From Picocystis sp. L7 (taxonomy: Eukaryota; Chlorophyta; Picocystophyceae; Picocystales; Picocystaceae): a stretch of DNA of 64,000 nucleotides. The notes beneath the pieces are model-generated. The model saw only the letters and a program-made list of their open reading frames with translations, made no database searches and was not told the DNA's origin. Where the stretch lies: assembly GCA_020975725.1 (NCBI GenBank), contig QXJR01000023.1:1-64000 (forward strand), in the 5' to 3' direction. The number at the start of each line of letters is the position of its first letter. The stretch's first letter is position 1. This document shows positions 41,223 through 51,671 of this stretch, piece after piece. The position numbers and the translations under genes were made by a program.

Positions 41223-41469
41223 CTACAACAAAAGAGCAGCCAAGAATTAGTACAACACCACGCTCCTTCATTGTCAGATCTACCACGCCATCCCCGTCGA
41301 ATTCTTTTCCGAATACTTTTCAATATTCATGCAACGGACTGGGCAATGTTGACCCCTTCAAGGAAGGTTACTTCCTCAAGCGCTCATCAACAACCTATGG
41401 CGTGCGGCACTCATTTGTCCCGTTCTCTCGTGCAAACTAAGGACACTGTTTGAAACTCCTCGCACTCAC
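41223..41469 (-). other. Candidate 5' leader intron of the transposase
   Basis: On the minus strand, ACG|GTGAGTGCG at 41469 is a strong donor and TTGTTGTAG at 41223 a good acceptor, 247 nt apart. Splicing would put the first Met at 41163. A run of CCGTCCGC repeats lies just upstream (41504-41533). Confidence 0.35.
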
Positions 41470-41776
41470 CGTCGTCTGTTCGTCTCAGCGCGGTATTGTG
41501 TCCGCCGTCCGCCGTCCGCCGCCCGCCGTCCGCAACCGTTGTTGTGGGACCGGAGCCGGGGTCCCGAGAGGAAACCAACGCTTTGCTACAGGGGCGGTAT
41601 CGTCCGTTCGTCGTTCCGAAAGGAGCGGGATCGCCTCGCGTCCACGTCGCGGAAACGTCGACGCACGGTGATCTTAGGCGTCGCGATCGAATGGCCTTAG
41701 TACAGTAGATCCCGTGGTGTTGTGAACGACGTGACGATGGCGTTTAGGCGCGTCTTCTGATGCGTCGACATGCTTC

Positions 41777-41815
41777 TGCACCGACGCATCGGAATCAAAA
41801 CGACGCGTCGGTGCA
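41777..41815. repeat. Short stem-loop in the transposon centre
   Basis: TGCACCGACGC at 41777-41787 pairs perfectly with GCGTCGGTGCA at 41805-41815 across a 17-nt loop. Other GACGC/GCGTC words lie around it. It is possibly part of a subterminal protein-binding array; function unknown. Confidence 0.45.
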
Positions 41816-41969
41816 GCAGCACGCAATCGTGCACGGAACGAGACGGTCAAGCTCAGGCGAGGTTATGTAATGCCACGTAAGAACATTACACAACGTGGTT
41901 GGTTGCATACGCCTACGCCCACGGAATGCGTCGACGTCGGGCCGCAGGTACACCGACTCGGACGTGTCA

Positions 41970-43828
41970 CTACCGGATGGCGATCGGTGAATGGATGGAT
42001 CATGTAGGGTGGTAAGGTCCCAACTCACCACAATACATCCATACGTTCGTCTTTTGAACCAGTCTACCGGATTTGGTAATCAAGTGCCTCCGGCAATGGT
42101 TCTCCCACGAGAAAACGAGGCTTTGCCTGGAATTGGCATTGCGATTTGAAATAAGTTCTTCTTGTTCCGCGTAGGTATGGTTTTCAACGATAGGCTTCAT
42201 AGTTTCCATTCCTATTTCTACCGATTCCGCGGAAGAAAAGAGTGCTCGATAGCTTTCGTAGCCACCTCCGCATCTTTGCAAACATTTCAATCCCATGCAC
42301 CTAAATTCACGTTGATTGGCGGTGACCATGGACGATGGAAATAGGCAAGCATCTTTTCGGCAATGTCCTTGGCAGTAGCATCAAGACGCAGAAGACATTG
42401 ACGACGGGAATTCTCACGCTTCTCCGTGCTAATTCGGTCATCCTCGAAGGGAGTAAGGTATGACCGGGAATCCATCACAGTACGTCATCGAACTTCTCCG
42501 CAACTAAGTGAAGCGGAAGTTGAATCATCGAAAAACCTTCGGTCCCAAAAAAAACAAACTTGTGGGTCCACTTCGTGTGGACCCGCCCAATCAACAGAGA
42601 GGATTACGGGGAACGTGCAAGCCATTGTGCATGTCCAAGTCCAATGTCCATACTTTTTGCGTCGTCAAGAACGCCATCTTCTTCTTCCGCACACTGTCTT
42701 CTTCAAGGGAACTAAACGCCAACATGTAAGGGAAAGGATGATGTTGGTGTATGGTTGTAGAATAGGCGTGCTAAGTACCGACAATGTGACACCACATTTA
42801 TGTGAATATTTGCAGTATACGCGAGGGGAACGAAACCATAAAGGGGTTTGCAACCATAGAGGAGGTAACTCCTACATATGCAAAGATTTTAGAGCCATAC
42901 CCTTAAAAACCATACGAGTAAACCGAAATCAATACTGGTCTTCACTAAGCTTACACGAGAGCGTTCACTTGTAAAAGCTTGGTCTCTTTGTAGTGAAGGG
43001 GCTCAAGCACGGAGGAATACCATTGGAAACCCGTGGAGTGTAAACATACACCAACATCATCCTTTCCCTTACATGTTGGCGTTTAGTTCCCTTGAAGAAG
43101 ACAGTGTGCGGAAGAAGAAGATGGCGTTCTTGACGACGCAAAAAGTATGGACATTGGACTTGGACATGCACAATGGCTTGCACGTTCCCCGTAATCCTCT
43201 CTGTTGATTGGGCGGGTCCACACGAAGTGGACCCACAAGTTTGTTTTTTTTGGGACCGAAGGTTTTTCGATGATTCAACTTCCGCTTCACTTAGTTGCGG
43301 AGAAGTTCGATGACGTACTGTGATGGATTCCCGGTCATACCTTACTCCCTTCGAGGATGACCGAATTAGCACGGAGAAGCGTGAGAATTCCCGTCGTCAA
43401 TGTCTTCTGCGTCTTGATGCTACTGCCAAGGACATTGCCGAAAAGATGCTTGCCTATTTCCATCGTCCATGGTCACCGCCAATCAACGTGAATTTAGGTG
43501 CATGGGATTGAAATGTTTGCAAAGATGCGGAGGTGGCTACGAAAGCTATCGAGCACTCTTTTCTTCCGCGGAATCGGTAGAAATAGGAATGGAAACTATG
43601 AAGCCTATCGTTGAAAACCATACCTACGCGGAACAAGAAGAACTTATTTCAAATCGCAATGCCAATTCCAGGCAAAGCCTCGTTTTCTCGTGGGAGAACC
43701 ATTGCCGGAGGCACTTGATTACCAAATCCGGTAGACTGGTTCAAAAGACGAACGTATGGATGTATTGTGGTGAGTTGGGACCTTACCACCCTACATGATC
43801 CATCCATTCACCGATCGCCATCCGGTAG
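41970..43828. repeat. 1.86-kb near-perfect palindrome (784-bp arms, 291-bp loop)
   Basis: 41970-42753 is the reverse complement of 43045-43828; I found no difference between arms. The loop 42754-43044 is unique. Each arm holds the same two short overlapping ORFs in different frames (63 and 109 codons in the right arm, at 43320 and 43469; mirrored in the left arm) and no recognisable domain. Such perfection means recent formation or continued gene conversion; it should form a cruciform or a long hairpin RNA. Confidence 0.85.
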
Positions 43829-46727
43829 ATGAGTTGTAAAATCTCCCATGGCACCTCATCATCGCATCCACCAAGTGTTGCCACTACGTTGCCTATTGTT
43901 GAGCAAGCTTGCCACTGATGGGCTCGTTTAGATGAATAGCACGTTGCTATCAACAATCTTAAGCAATGTTATAGGATGTTAATTCACTAGACTTAATGTG
44001 TTGGGTGAGTAGCAAAAGCTTTTTGAAAACCATGTTTCACAAGGTTGCGGAGCGTCGAGGTAGCTTCCTCTTTTTTCGTACCTCACTACTTTCATTCATT
44101 TATCTCTGGTATTATTCGCCATATCTGGCTTCTGGTTGGGGCGTAACCTTGCCGAACGTGCCTCCCTAACCCTCATGTACCTTCTCTGAAGTGTGTGTGG
44201 TTGTTGTCATACACAATTGCTCATGAGATGTGTTGGTCCATGCTAGTACTACCATTTTTAAATGCGATGCAAGGTCCACTTGGCTATCACGCGTACTTAT
44301 GAAGCGATCATGTGCTCGATTTGGAACGAGTACAAAGATGTGCACGTAAATCTCTAGTAGTCCTTGACGTGGCAACAGACTCGAAGGGTATAACAAGCCA
44401 CATTGCTTTAGCATTGACAATGAATGGCTTTTCAGGTGATCTCTCGGCTTTGAAGACATGCAACGGTAGAAAGGTAGGAGCGCTTATTGATGGGCAAGAA
44501 TTTAAGTAGTCTTTCAACGGACATGCAAGTACATGCACACATTCCGCATGGGGCCACCGTAGGTACGGCCTACTATATGAGTCATTGGCCCGATACAAAT
44601 GTAGGAACTATTGTGTTGCATATTAGTTTCATTCGTTCAATGATATTTGGCCGAGTATCACTTGATGAATTTAAACTCAGGCATTTTTCTATATCCATTG
44701 CCTTTTGTCTAGACGGCAAGCCAATGATAAAGCGATTCTCTATCACCTATCCCAAGCTCAAATCTTTGAGCAATCCTAGCGGTCACTCGCTATCCGAGTT
44801 TACATTGGATTAGGGAACCAACTACATGATTGCGTCTCTTCATCGAAGCCTTCGTGGTTGCCGAAGAAGTAATCAAATTGGTCGAAACTCCCACTGCAAT
44901 CTTGTGCCTTTTACTTCCCGGGAGACAAATTGTGGATGCTTGGTGGGGGCCAACAACGCGTCGAATAGTAACCAAAGTGTGCAAGGGCTTCCTACGAAAA
45001 AAAGAATGAAGCATGGCACCTCAAATGTGCATAGGAATGATTGTAACGCGCATCCTAGTCGGAAAGAAGGGTCCATGCCATAGATAAGGATATTGTTATA
45101 TGTACGGCTAACACGATGGCCAAAAGGCTATGCTTCCATACATCAGCGGGTGCATGGAATAGAGTTCAAGTGCGACGCATAGTACAAAAAATTTCGGAAT
45201 GAATTTGGACAACGATGAAATGAGTATTGCATGAAGAACACATACAAATAAAAATGCAATTGACTCCTTGGCCTACGTGGACAAGCGCATGCAGGCTCAC
45301 CAAAAAGTGCCGGGCATCCTTCTCCAACTTTTTCCAGCGGGCAATGGAGGGATGCATGTGCACGTATCCGTAGTTTGCGAGGACGTTCGAATCCTCGTAG
45401 AACGCCATTCATCGACTGGCGTTCCACGTGTCACGTTTTACCTGTTTGATCGAGAGAGCTTAACTTGAAACTCGGTTCCCCGTCCGTGATGCGACGTTGT
45501 TGTCCGCATCAACGGTGGGGTCCGTCGGTGTTCCCCTTCTTGCTGGTGAGGTAGATGAACGTTGTCCCTTTGTATCTCTCAAACCGCGGTTTGGATTGAC
45601 ACGTACAACCTGTCATTCAGTAGAACTTACAGTGTAATATCGTACTATGTTACTTGTACGCTTCAAAACGCTTTTGGTGAGATTTTACATGCCATAAGCA
45701 ACTGTCACTTCAAAGAAGGTACCTCATACCGTTCGATAGACACGCTTTGCCAAGTAGCTCCCCAACCACGAAATCTACCACAGCGATCAAGACGTTCAAA
45801 GAAAGAACGGAAGTTGAAAATATGGCGTGAAACAAAAAGTACAGCAAGATGCGTTGTTCATTCCGAACACGCAATTTGCCAATTGGCGTCTCAAGCACGC
45901 AAGGAAAAGCATGGTTTGTGAACGTCACGTCCCCCACCGAGGCCGAACAAAGCATGGGTCACGAGGCTACTGGTGAGGAAAGACCGTCCCAGTGAAAGAG
46001 CGTTCAAGACGATGGAGACTCATGCCAAACTCACGGGCAAGACATGACTTAGTGGCACTGGAGCACTTGGGACTCCTCCGCCCACAAAACTGCCACAAGG
46101 GTCCCCCGACCCTTGTGGGTCCTTAGCCTTGAGTCGGACAGGATGAGACTCGTTTGGTGTCATTCGACCCATATACCTTGCCCGATCGAGTGAATCATAA
46201 ACTTGGTACGAATAGAAGAAAATGTGATAGTGGCACATCAAGGGTCGATGCTTGCCACAGTTGCTTATACACATTGGGACTACCAAACCCCAGTGCAGCT
46301 TCGACTCACGGCCAATAGTCAAGCATAAAGCTCGTGGCTTAGTGCATGGTACAAAATTAGCTCCAAGGTACGAATCTTTTAGAGAAAGTCATTCTTCATG
46401 AGACGTAGGAGGTTGCCATCGATTGGCTCCACATCGTTGCAAGCAATTTCATCCACTCTGATAGAGTGGTAGAAAAAGGGATCGAATCTATAAGTCGAGG
46501 ACTTCAAAAGCCATTTCTTTTTGTGTCTTTTGAATAGCCTTTATTGGCATTCTATTGTGCAATGTAAGCTTGGAGATTGTTGTAGAAATCGCGCGAAATG
46601 CATGTGTAAACTGTGTTGAAGGATTGGGATTGAATGTGGACCGCGTCGAAGGGTCAATAGGATATCAACATGCTCTTGCTTCAATGCACCACTACATGTG
46701 TAAGGAGATCGTGAAAATCCATCCTCG
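43829..46727. other. Interior of the large transposon with gene relics
   Basis: No intact gene. Coding-like scraps occur on both strands, for example ARKSLVVLDVATDSKGITSH near 44340 (plus) and MAFYEDSNVLANYGYVHMHP near 45400 (minus), and EIVVEIARNACVNCVEGLG near 46570 (plus), the last just upstream of the right-hand ORF and perhaps part of its original reading frame. The segment looks like cargo or older coding sequence that has decayed. Confidence 0.45.
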
Positions 46728-47648
46728 ATGGATGGTACGACGAGGGAGAGGTGTTTGTCACCGCAAGGGGTCTTCCAACTAAAAAGTATGCATAGAAAGG
46801 GCCAGACTTCCTTCTATTGCCCATCTATCTTCTCCGTGATTAGACGAAACAGATCTCGATTGGCCCCCTACGAGGTAAAAGGCTTCTTCGGTTTCGTGGT
46901 GCGGTCATCGGACTTCGACGGCATTGCAAGCAACTCCAGCGTTCGAAAAGCATCAGCGCTTTACTTGAGAACAGTGCAGACGAGAAGGAGTATGGAAGGC
47001 TACGTTGAGCCGGTGCACAACACATCGTTGGGCCTCCCATTGAGGGCCACCACCTTCTCTCACTTGGTCAATGCTTTGAAGTATCTTGAAAAGGCAAAGA
47101 AGAAAGAAGAAAGGTTACATTATGTTTTGTTGCTTTGCAAGGACAATCATTCTTCTACAGTTCACTCTGAAAGCCTAGAGCATTTGCCGATCTTAGGGTA
47201 TTGGATGAGAGAAGCACCGGACATGATCCGCACACACCTCGCCATGCAAGTCGAGATCGATGCTAGGCGGTCTCGAAATGGCACACAGAGGACCCTCAGC
47301 TTACAGCAGAATTGTGTTGCTATTAGATATGTGCAAAAAGCAATTGTATCGAACATTCCGAGAAAATCAAAGGCACTGCCCCTTGAGCACGGCGGGACTC
47401 GTCCAACCTTACTCTCCGCACGCCAACGGGATTTGTTGAGCAAGGAAGCACCATGGTGGCCATATGAAAAAGTTGGGTGGTACTCCTTCACCAAGCCAAA
47501 TGCAAATATGCAAAGGGAGGCTGCTGAGGTCTTGAGGCTGTGCATGGCCAACATGAACGAGGCACACTACCAATTCGCTCTTGCACTTTCCGTGGGAGAA
47601 GGAAATGACCATGTGTCACTTTTTATGCAAGAGCATTGGAGGAAGTAA
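46728..47648 (+). CDS. Second protein of the large transposon, unknown function
   Basis: 306 residues, or 286 from the Met at 46788, ending 71 bp before the right terminal repeat. Coding-like throughout: FFGFVVRSSDFDGIASNSSV, HLVNALKYLEKAKKKEER, LLSARQRDLLSKEAPWWPYE, LCMANMNEAHYQFALALSVG. No signal peptide, membrane segment or known motif. Mirror-placed with respect to the transposase, so it may be an accessory transposition factor or a second subunit. A coding-like frame upstream (46555-46782) suggests the gene model may start earlier through an intron or that the gene is 5'-damaged. Confidence 0.5.
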   Translation: MDGTTRERCLSPQGVFQLKSMHRKGQTSFYCPSIFSVIRRNRSRLAPYEVKGFFGFVVRSSDFDGIASNSSVRKASALYLRTVQTRRSMEGYVEPVHNTSLGLPLRATTFSHLVNALKYLEKAKKKEERLHYVLLLCKDNHSSTVHSESLEHLPILGYWMREAPDMIRTHLAMQVEIDARRSRNGTQRTLSLQQNCVAIRYVQKAIVSNIPRKSKALPLEHGGTRPTLLSARQRDLLSKEAPWWPYEKVGWYSFTKPNANMQREAAEVLRLCMANMNEAHYQFALALSVGEGNDHVSLFMQEHWRK

Positions 47649-47719
47649 CATACCTCCTGGTAACACATGGTCATATCCTCCTCAAGCTTTGTCACCGGCA
47701 GTGTAGATTTAAGTGGAAG

Positions 47720-48315
47720 ATGCATCATGTAACCTGCCAGTTTTTTTTTTCATCTGCAGTCCCAGGATGGGCTCTCCCCTCCCATCCTTCCATCACGTCA
47801 ACACGTTTCGCGCGAGTCCCCCCTAGTCTACGTGACCATTCTTCCTGATACTTTTGCGTGTCAGGAAGACTGGTGACGCACCCTTGTTTGCTTCGCCAGC
47901 CCCTCGTCCTCCTCGCAGTGTCGTCCAGGCAAGATTCGACCACGTCGCGGCGTCGCGGCTCCCGTCCTCTTTTCCTCTCCACTTTTCTCCTTCCATTCCC
48001 TTCGCATCTGTTTCCACGCTTCGGATGTCGCGTTTCGACCTTCCTTGGCTCCGTCCCTGGTGCGCATGGACACGCGCTGCCACCGACGTTCGTCCTGCAC
48101 GTCGTCCAGTCGCCTGGATGTCCCGGCTGTACGATTGTGTGGGTTTGAGAGAGAGGAGAGACAGGGAGAGAAAGAGGGGGCCCATTTGCCCATCCGAAAC
48201 GGGACCGGGGAGCAACGGGATCGATGTCCCATTTACCCCTATCTGGGGAATGGTTCGCCCTACGATCCCTCAGGCCAAGATGCTTCCAAACAGCACGAAA
48301 AAATGGACCAAGCCT
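47720..48315 (-). repeat. Right terminal inverted repeat (596 bp)
   Basis: Partner of 37742-38337. Followed directly by TACTC and the 9-bp duplicated target at 48321-48329. Confidence 0.9.
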
Positions 48316-48320
48316 TACTC

Positions 48321-48329
48321 GGGGATTGC
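48321..48329 (+). repeat. Target-site duplication, right copy (GGGGATTGC)
   Basis: Matches 37729-37737. The remaining host spacer to the eIF2B-alpha start (48330-48717) is rich in GGGAC/GGATC words and A-tracts and should hold this gene's promoter and 5' UTR. Confidence 0.7.
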
Positions 48330-48717
48330 GAACGGGAATGTTCCCTTCTTCCCCCCTTCTTGTCCCTTGTCCCTTCCATTCGTGGGTGGTCCGGGAAAGG
48401 AGGGGGGAACGAAACCGGACCCCATCCCCATCCCCGAAGAGGAAAGGAGGGACCAGGAGACGACGGGATCGGATCGCGCACCACCACGACTGGACATGTC
48501 CACCTCCGTCTCACCCAGGACGGGTGGACACGGGACGTCGTCCGCGTTTCCCCATCCGAAAGGTGAGGGGACGGGACCACGCACAGAAGCGATGGATCAC
48601 ACGCAAAAAAAAAGGGAAACGATGCGTGACCCACCAAAAAGGGAAAAGGGACGAAAGAAGCGACTGACCCCAACGGAAACGCCGACGAAATAAAAAAACA
48701 AACATAAAGGGGAATAC

Positions 48718-49626
48718 ATGTACCAAGTCGTCGCGGAGTTCTTGGAACTGCTCGCCAAAGATCAAGACATGGCCGTCGCAGTGGCCGCCATAAAGGCACT
48801 CGCCTCGGTCGTGAGAAGAAGCCAAGCGCAAACCATCATGGGACTCGAAAAAGAACTGTCCGAAGCAGCACAAGCCTTGAAGAACTGCAACACGACCGCC
48901 ATCTCGCTCAGAGCGGGATGCGAGCTCTTCATGTGCTACGTCACCAGGACCTCCTTCCTCGAATCCGAAGACCTCGGAACCGCCAAAACGAGACTCATCG
49001 AAAGGAGCGAAGCCTTCGCGGACATCTCCCTGCAGGCAAGGGAAAAGATTGCCGAGCTGGCCCAAAAGCTCATCTCGGACGGATGCACCATACTGGTGCA
49101 TGGGTATTCCAGGGTCGTGGTCCTCCTGCTCAAAAGAGCCGCGGACCGGGGCATCAACTTTAGCGTGTACTGTACGGAGGGAAGGCCGGACGGAACGGGG
49201 ATCACCACCGCCAGGGCCCTGAAAGATCTCTCCATACCCGTGACGGTGATCTTGGACAGCGCAGCGGCATTCATCATGGAAAGGTGCAACATGGTCTTGG
49301 TGGGAGCAGAAGGTGTCGTAGAAAGCGGGGGGATCATCAATAAACTGGGGACGTACCAAATCGCCTTGGCTGCCAATGCCCTCAGGAAGCACGTGTACGT
49401 CGCCGCCGAGTCGTACAAGTTTGCCAGGCTGTATCCGCTCAATCAGCGGGACCTGCAGATGGAATCGAAGCCCGTGGATTTTGGACCCCTCTTGCCATCC
49501 CAAGTGAAGATCGTGAATCCATCCCGAGACTACACGCCACCGGACTACCTCACCCTCCTAATAACGGACCTGGGCATCCTCACCCCCTCCGCGGTATCCG
49601 ATGAACTCATCCAACTTTACCTGTAA
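48718..49626 (+). CDS. EIF2B1: Translation initiation factor eIF2B, alpha subunit
   Basis: 302 residues, the usual length. It is the regulatory subunit of eIF2B, the guanine-nucleotide exchange factor that recharges eIF2 with GTP in the cytosol; the alpha subunit dimer senses phosphorylated eIF2. The helical N-terminus is followed by the Rossmann-like core with LVHGYSRVV, TEGRPDGTG, ILDSAAAFIMERCN and VGAEGVVESGGIINKLGTYQ, which line the sugar-phosphate-like pocket, and by the typical C-terminal end DLGILTPSAVSDELIQLYL. It has one exon. The purine-rich leader is AT-rich right before the ATG. Divergent from GWD (with the transposon in between) and convergent with the Myb gene at 49797. Confidence 0.95.
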   Translation: MYQVVAEFLELLAKDQDMAVAVAAIKALASVVRRSQAQTIMGLEKELSEAAQALKNCNTTAISLRAGCELFMCYVTRTSFLESEDLGTAKTRLIERSEAFADISLQAREKIAELAQKLISDGCTILVHGYSRVVVLLLKRAADRGINFSVYCTEGRPDGTGITTARALKDLSIPVTVILDSAAAFIMERCNMVLVGAEGVVESGGIINKLGTYQIALAANALRKHVYVAAESYKFARLYPLNQRDLQMESKPVDFGPLLPSQVKIVNPSRDYTPPDYLTLLITDLGILTPSAVSDELIQLYL

Positions 49627-49710
49627 CATGCAGTTGCCGCGACGTGTTTCTTTCTTTTGATCTTGGCATGCGCAGATCCCTCCCTTCCATGCTCTTGCTT
49701 CGATCCGCGC

Positions 49711-49716
49711 TTTATT
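49711..49716 (-). terminator. AATAAA poly(A) signal of the Myb/SANT gene
   Basis: AATAAA on the minus strand, 81 nt past the stop codon of the gene at 49797-50219. Confidence 0.5.
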
Positions 49717-49796
49717 CTTGGAACGTGTGGATCGGTTCCGTAAGACGTCCTTGCACGGTTGATCGAACCTAGGAAGCGTCGCAAGCTTTGGCATCT

Positions 49797-50219
49797 TCAC
49801 GGGGTGGACTCGAAAGGCGACGACTGCCTGGATCGGTTGTGCTTCTTCGTCATGCGAGCGTATTTGGAACGCATCTGAGATTTGGTTTTCCCGGTGTCCT
49901 GCAGTGCCTGGCATACCTTTTCCCAGTTGCCACTGTGTCTGTGGTATGCGTCCAGGAGCCTTGCTTCTTCCGTGGGATTCCAGTGTGCATAGGGTGTCGA
50001 TTTCGTCGGAGGCATTTCTTGTCCGACTCCTGTCCAAAGCAGGGTCCCCTCAAGCTGAGCAATCCGTTTGTGCATCTCCATTCGCAATTCCCTCACTTCT
50101 TCCACCAATCCGTCCACCTTCTGTTGCATTCTCAGCAGGTTCTTGGCGACCTCGTCCACGGTGGGTTCGCCCAGGCGCAGATCCAACGACGTTCCCCAGG
50201 TGCTCCATGGTGCCTCCAT
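49797..50219 (-). CDS. Small Myb/SANT-domain protein with coiled coil
   Basis: 140 residues from the Met of MEAPWSTWGTSLD; an in-frame Met 32 codons further upstream exists but the extension is Arg/Ser-rich. A coiled coil (LLRMQQKVDGLVEEVRELRM) precedes one Myb/SANT repeat (HWNPTEEARLLDAYHRHSGN, then WEKVCQALQDTGKTKSQMRS) with the three spaced aromatic/hydrophobic positions. Probably a nuclear chromatin or transcription factor subunit that dimerises through the coiled coil. I cannot place it in a named complex. It faces eIF2B-alpha tail to tail. Confidence 0.65.
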   Translation of the reverse strand: MEAPWSTWGTSLDLRLGEPTVDEVAKNLLRMQQKVDGLVEEVRELRMEMHKRIAQLEGTLLWTGVGQEMPPTKSTPYAHWNPTEEARLLDAYHRHSGNWEKVCQALQDTGKTKSQMRSKYARMTKKHNRSRQSSPFESTP

Positions 50220-51671
50220 GTCGATCCTTCGTTCACTCTCCCGTTCTCTGAAGGGCGACGGATGTCCGTTTCCCTCGGACGTGCTGCAGGCGCGGTGTCG
50301 GTGCACCACCAGCACGTGGTTCGGACACGTGTGCCCGTGCTCTTCGGACGGTGCGATGATCCTTCGAAGGTGGGAGGGCGTGAGCGAGAGACCGGAGCAC
50401 CCATTTCCCCACGGGTGTCCCTGGGGTCGACCCTGGGGCTACGTCTTTACGAAGGCTAGAGAGAGAGAGGGAGGGGTGGGGGGCGTGCTCTCCATACCGT
50501 GACGTTGGAGCATCGGACACCCTGGACGCGATCGATCCATCGATCGGGGCGTGTCGTGTCCAGCCCCGCCGCCGTGCCCGCCCCCCTGCTTTCCCAGTTG
50601 TGAAGGCGTTTTGTGATCGGTGGGGTGGCGGCGGAACCACCGACCCTGGGGCGACCCGGCACCCACCACATAGGAAGGACAGCACGTTGGGGTCGCTCGT
50701 CCTTCCCCCCAGCAGGGAACGAACCGTCGCGTGATGAGGGTGGAGCAGACACGACACGACCTGCCCATGCGGGTCAGGCTTCGCTGATGGCGGATCAGCC
50801 ATGCCATACCTTCTCCCATACGTAGGGTCATCATCCTGCCGTGGACGACGGTCCACCTCCCAACGCTAGGGATCACGAAATCGAAGACGAAGGCACGCGC
50901 GTGCATTCGTGAACGGTTCGATGGCCCGCGTCCGTCCTTGGCATCGTCCAAGATCGGGCTCGCGTGCGACGGTCGGCGGTCCAAGGCGACGCATTCCCTT
51001 TCGGATGTCGGGGATTCCTTTCGGGAAGCGAACCGCGGGGACCAAGGACCTCCAGGATGACTCATCTGCACGCGGTCATCGACCGGGATGGCGAAACGAT
51101 GGGCACGCGCGGCCTCGAACGGCGCTCCTGTCGGGTTCCCGCACGTTGACCGCTTCGGGTCTCGATGATTTCCTGTCGACCTTCGTCGCGTGCACTTGCA
51201 TTCGTTCCCGTGCCCATCCTCGTTCCAAACCCCACGTTCCTCGGGAACACGGCCCGGTGGACGCGCGGCACGCGTGGGTTGTCTTCCTCCTGCGGCGGCA
51301 GGTGACACGCCCACATCGTCTTCCTTCGCATGTCCCTGGTGGGTTCGAATCGTGTTTGACGGATCCTCTTCTTCCTCCTGGTCCATGGCTGTACCCTAAG
51401 TGGACGGATGTCCGTGGCAGGGTCGTGACCCCGGACGGGTTCGGTTGTGGCACTTTCCTCTTTCTTGTGGTTCGGTTCCACGACACGTGAAGGATCCGTT
51501 TTCGAAAGGGACATCCCTTTCCCTTTCGATCGGGGAGGGGACATCGGACGAGAAGGGGGACTCTCCCCTTTCCGTGGTTCCGATCGTGGTTCCGGAATCC
51601 GGATGGATGGATGGATGGGGGGGTTTGAACCCAGAGGTGGAGGGGGTTCCGATCGATTCCACCACCGCGCC
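50220..51671. other. Intergenic region between the Myb and AFG1 genes
   Basis: 1.45 kb, divergent promoters on both ends. A 315-codon minus-strand ORF (50439-51386) and several overlapping ones exist, but all are Arg/Pro/Gly/Ser-rich with no domain, open in several frames at once because the DNA is GC-rich; I do not call a gene. C/T-rich and GGGAT words abound. A small RNA gene could be hidden here unseen. Confidence 0.45.

Larger units (their letters stand above)
37738..48320. mobile_element. 10.6-kb DNA transposon with 596-bp terminal inverted repeats
   Basis: The ends are 596-bp inverted arms (37742-38337 and 47720-48315) that differ at one position I found, bounded by the 9-bp direct repeat GGGGATTGC. 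Inside are a 916-residue Cys-rich DDE-type transposase reading towards the left arm, a 306-residue ORF reading towards the right arm, and a 1.86-kb near-perfect palindrome in the middle. Outward-facing genes ending close to each arm and long arms suggest a self-contained, recently active element. The transposase resembles the CxC/KDZ-like group by its cysteine clusters and D-D-E tail, but I cannot assign a superfamily firmly. Without it, the two flanking genes would be divergent with about 680 bp between start codons. Confidence 0.8.

Noticed and set aside
42426-42974. 182-codon ORF in the left arm of the palindrome
   Set aside because: Mirrored in the right arm, no domain, overlaps other arm ORFs; kept only as part of the palindrome.
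51340-51360. GGTTCGAATC, a possible tRNA B-box
   Set aside because: No matching A-box or cloverleaf in the 80 bases upstream or on the other strand.
50439-51386. 315-codon minus-strand ORF between the Myb and AFG1 genes
   Set aside because: Arg/Pro/Gly-rich, overlapped by other open frames on both strands, no domain; fits GC-rich non-coding DNA. A real gene is not excluded.
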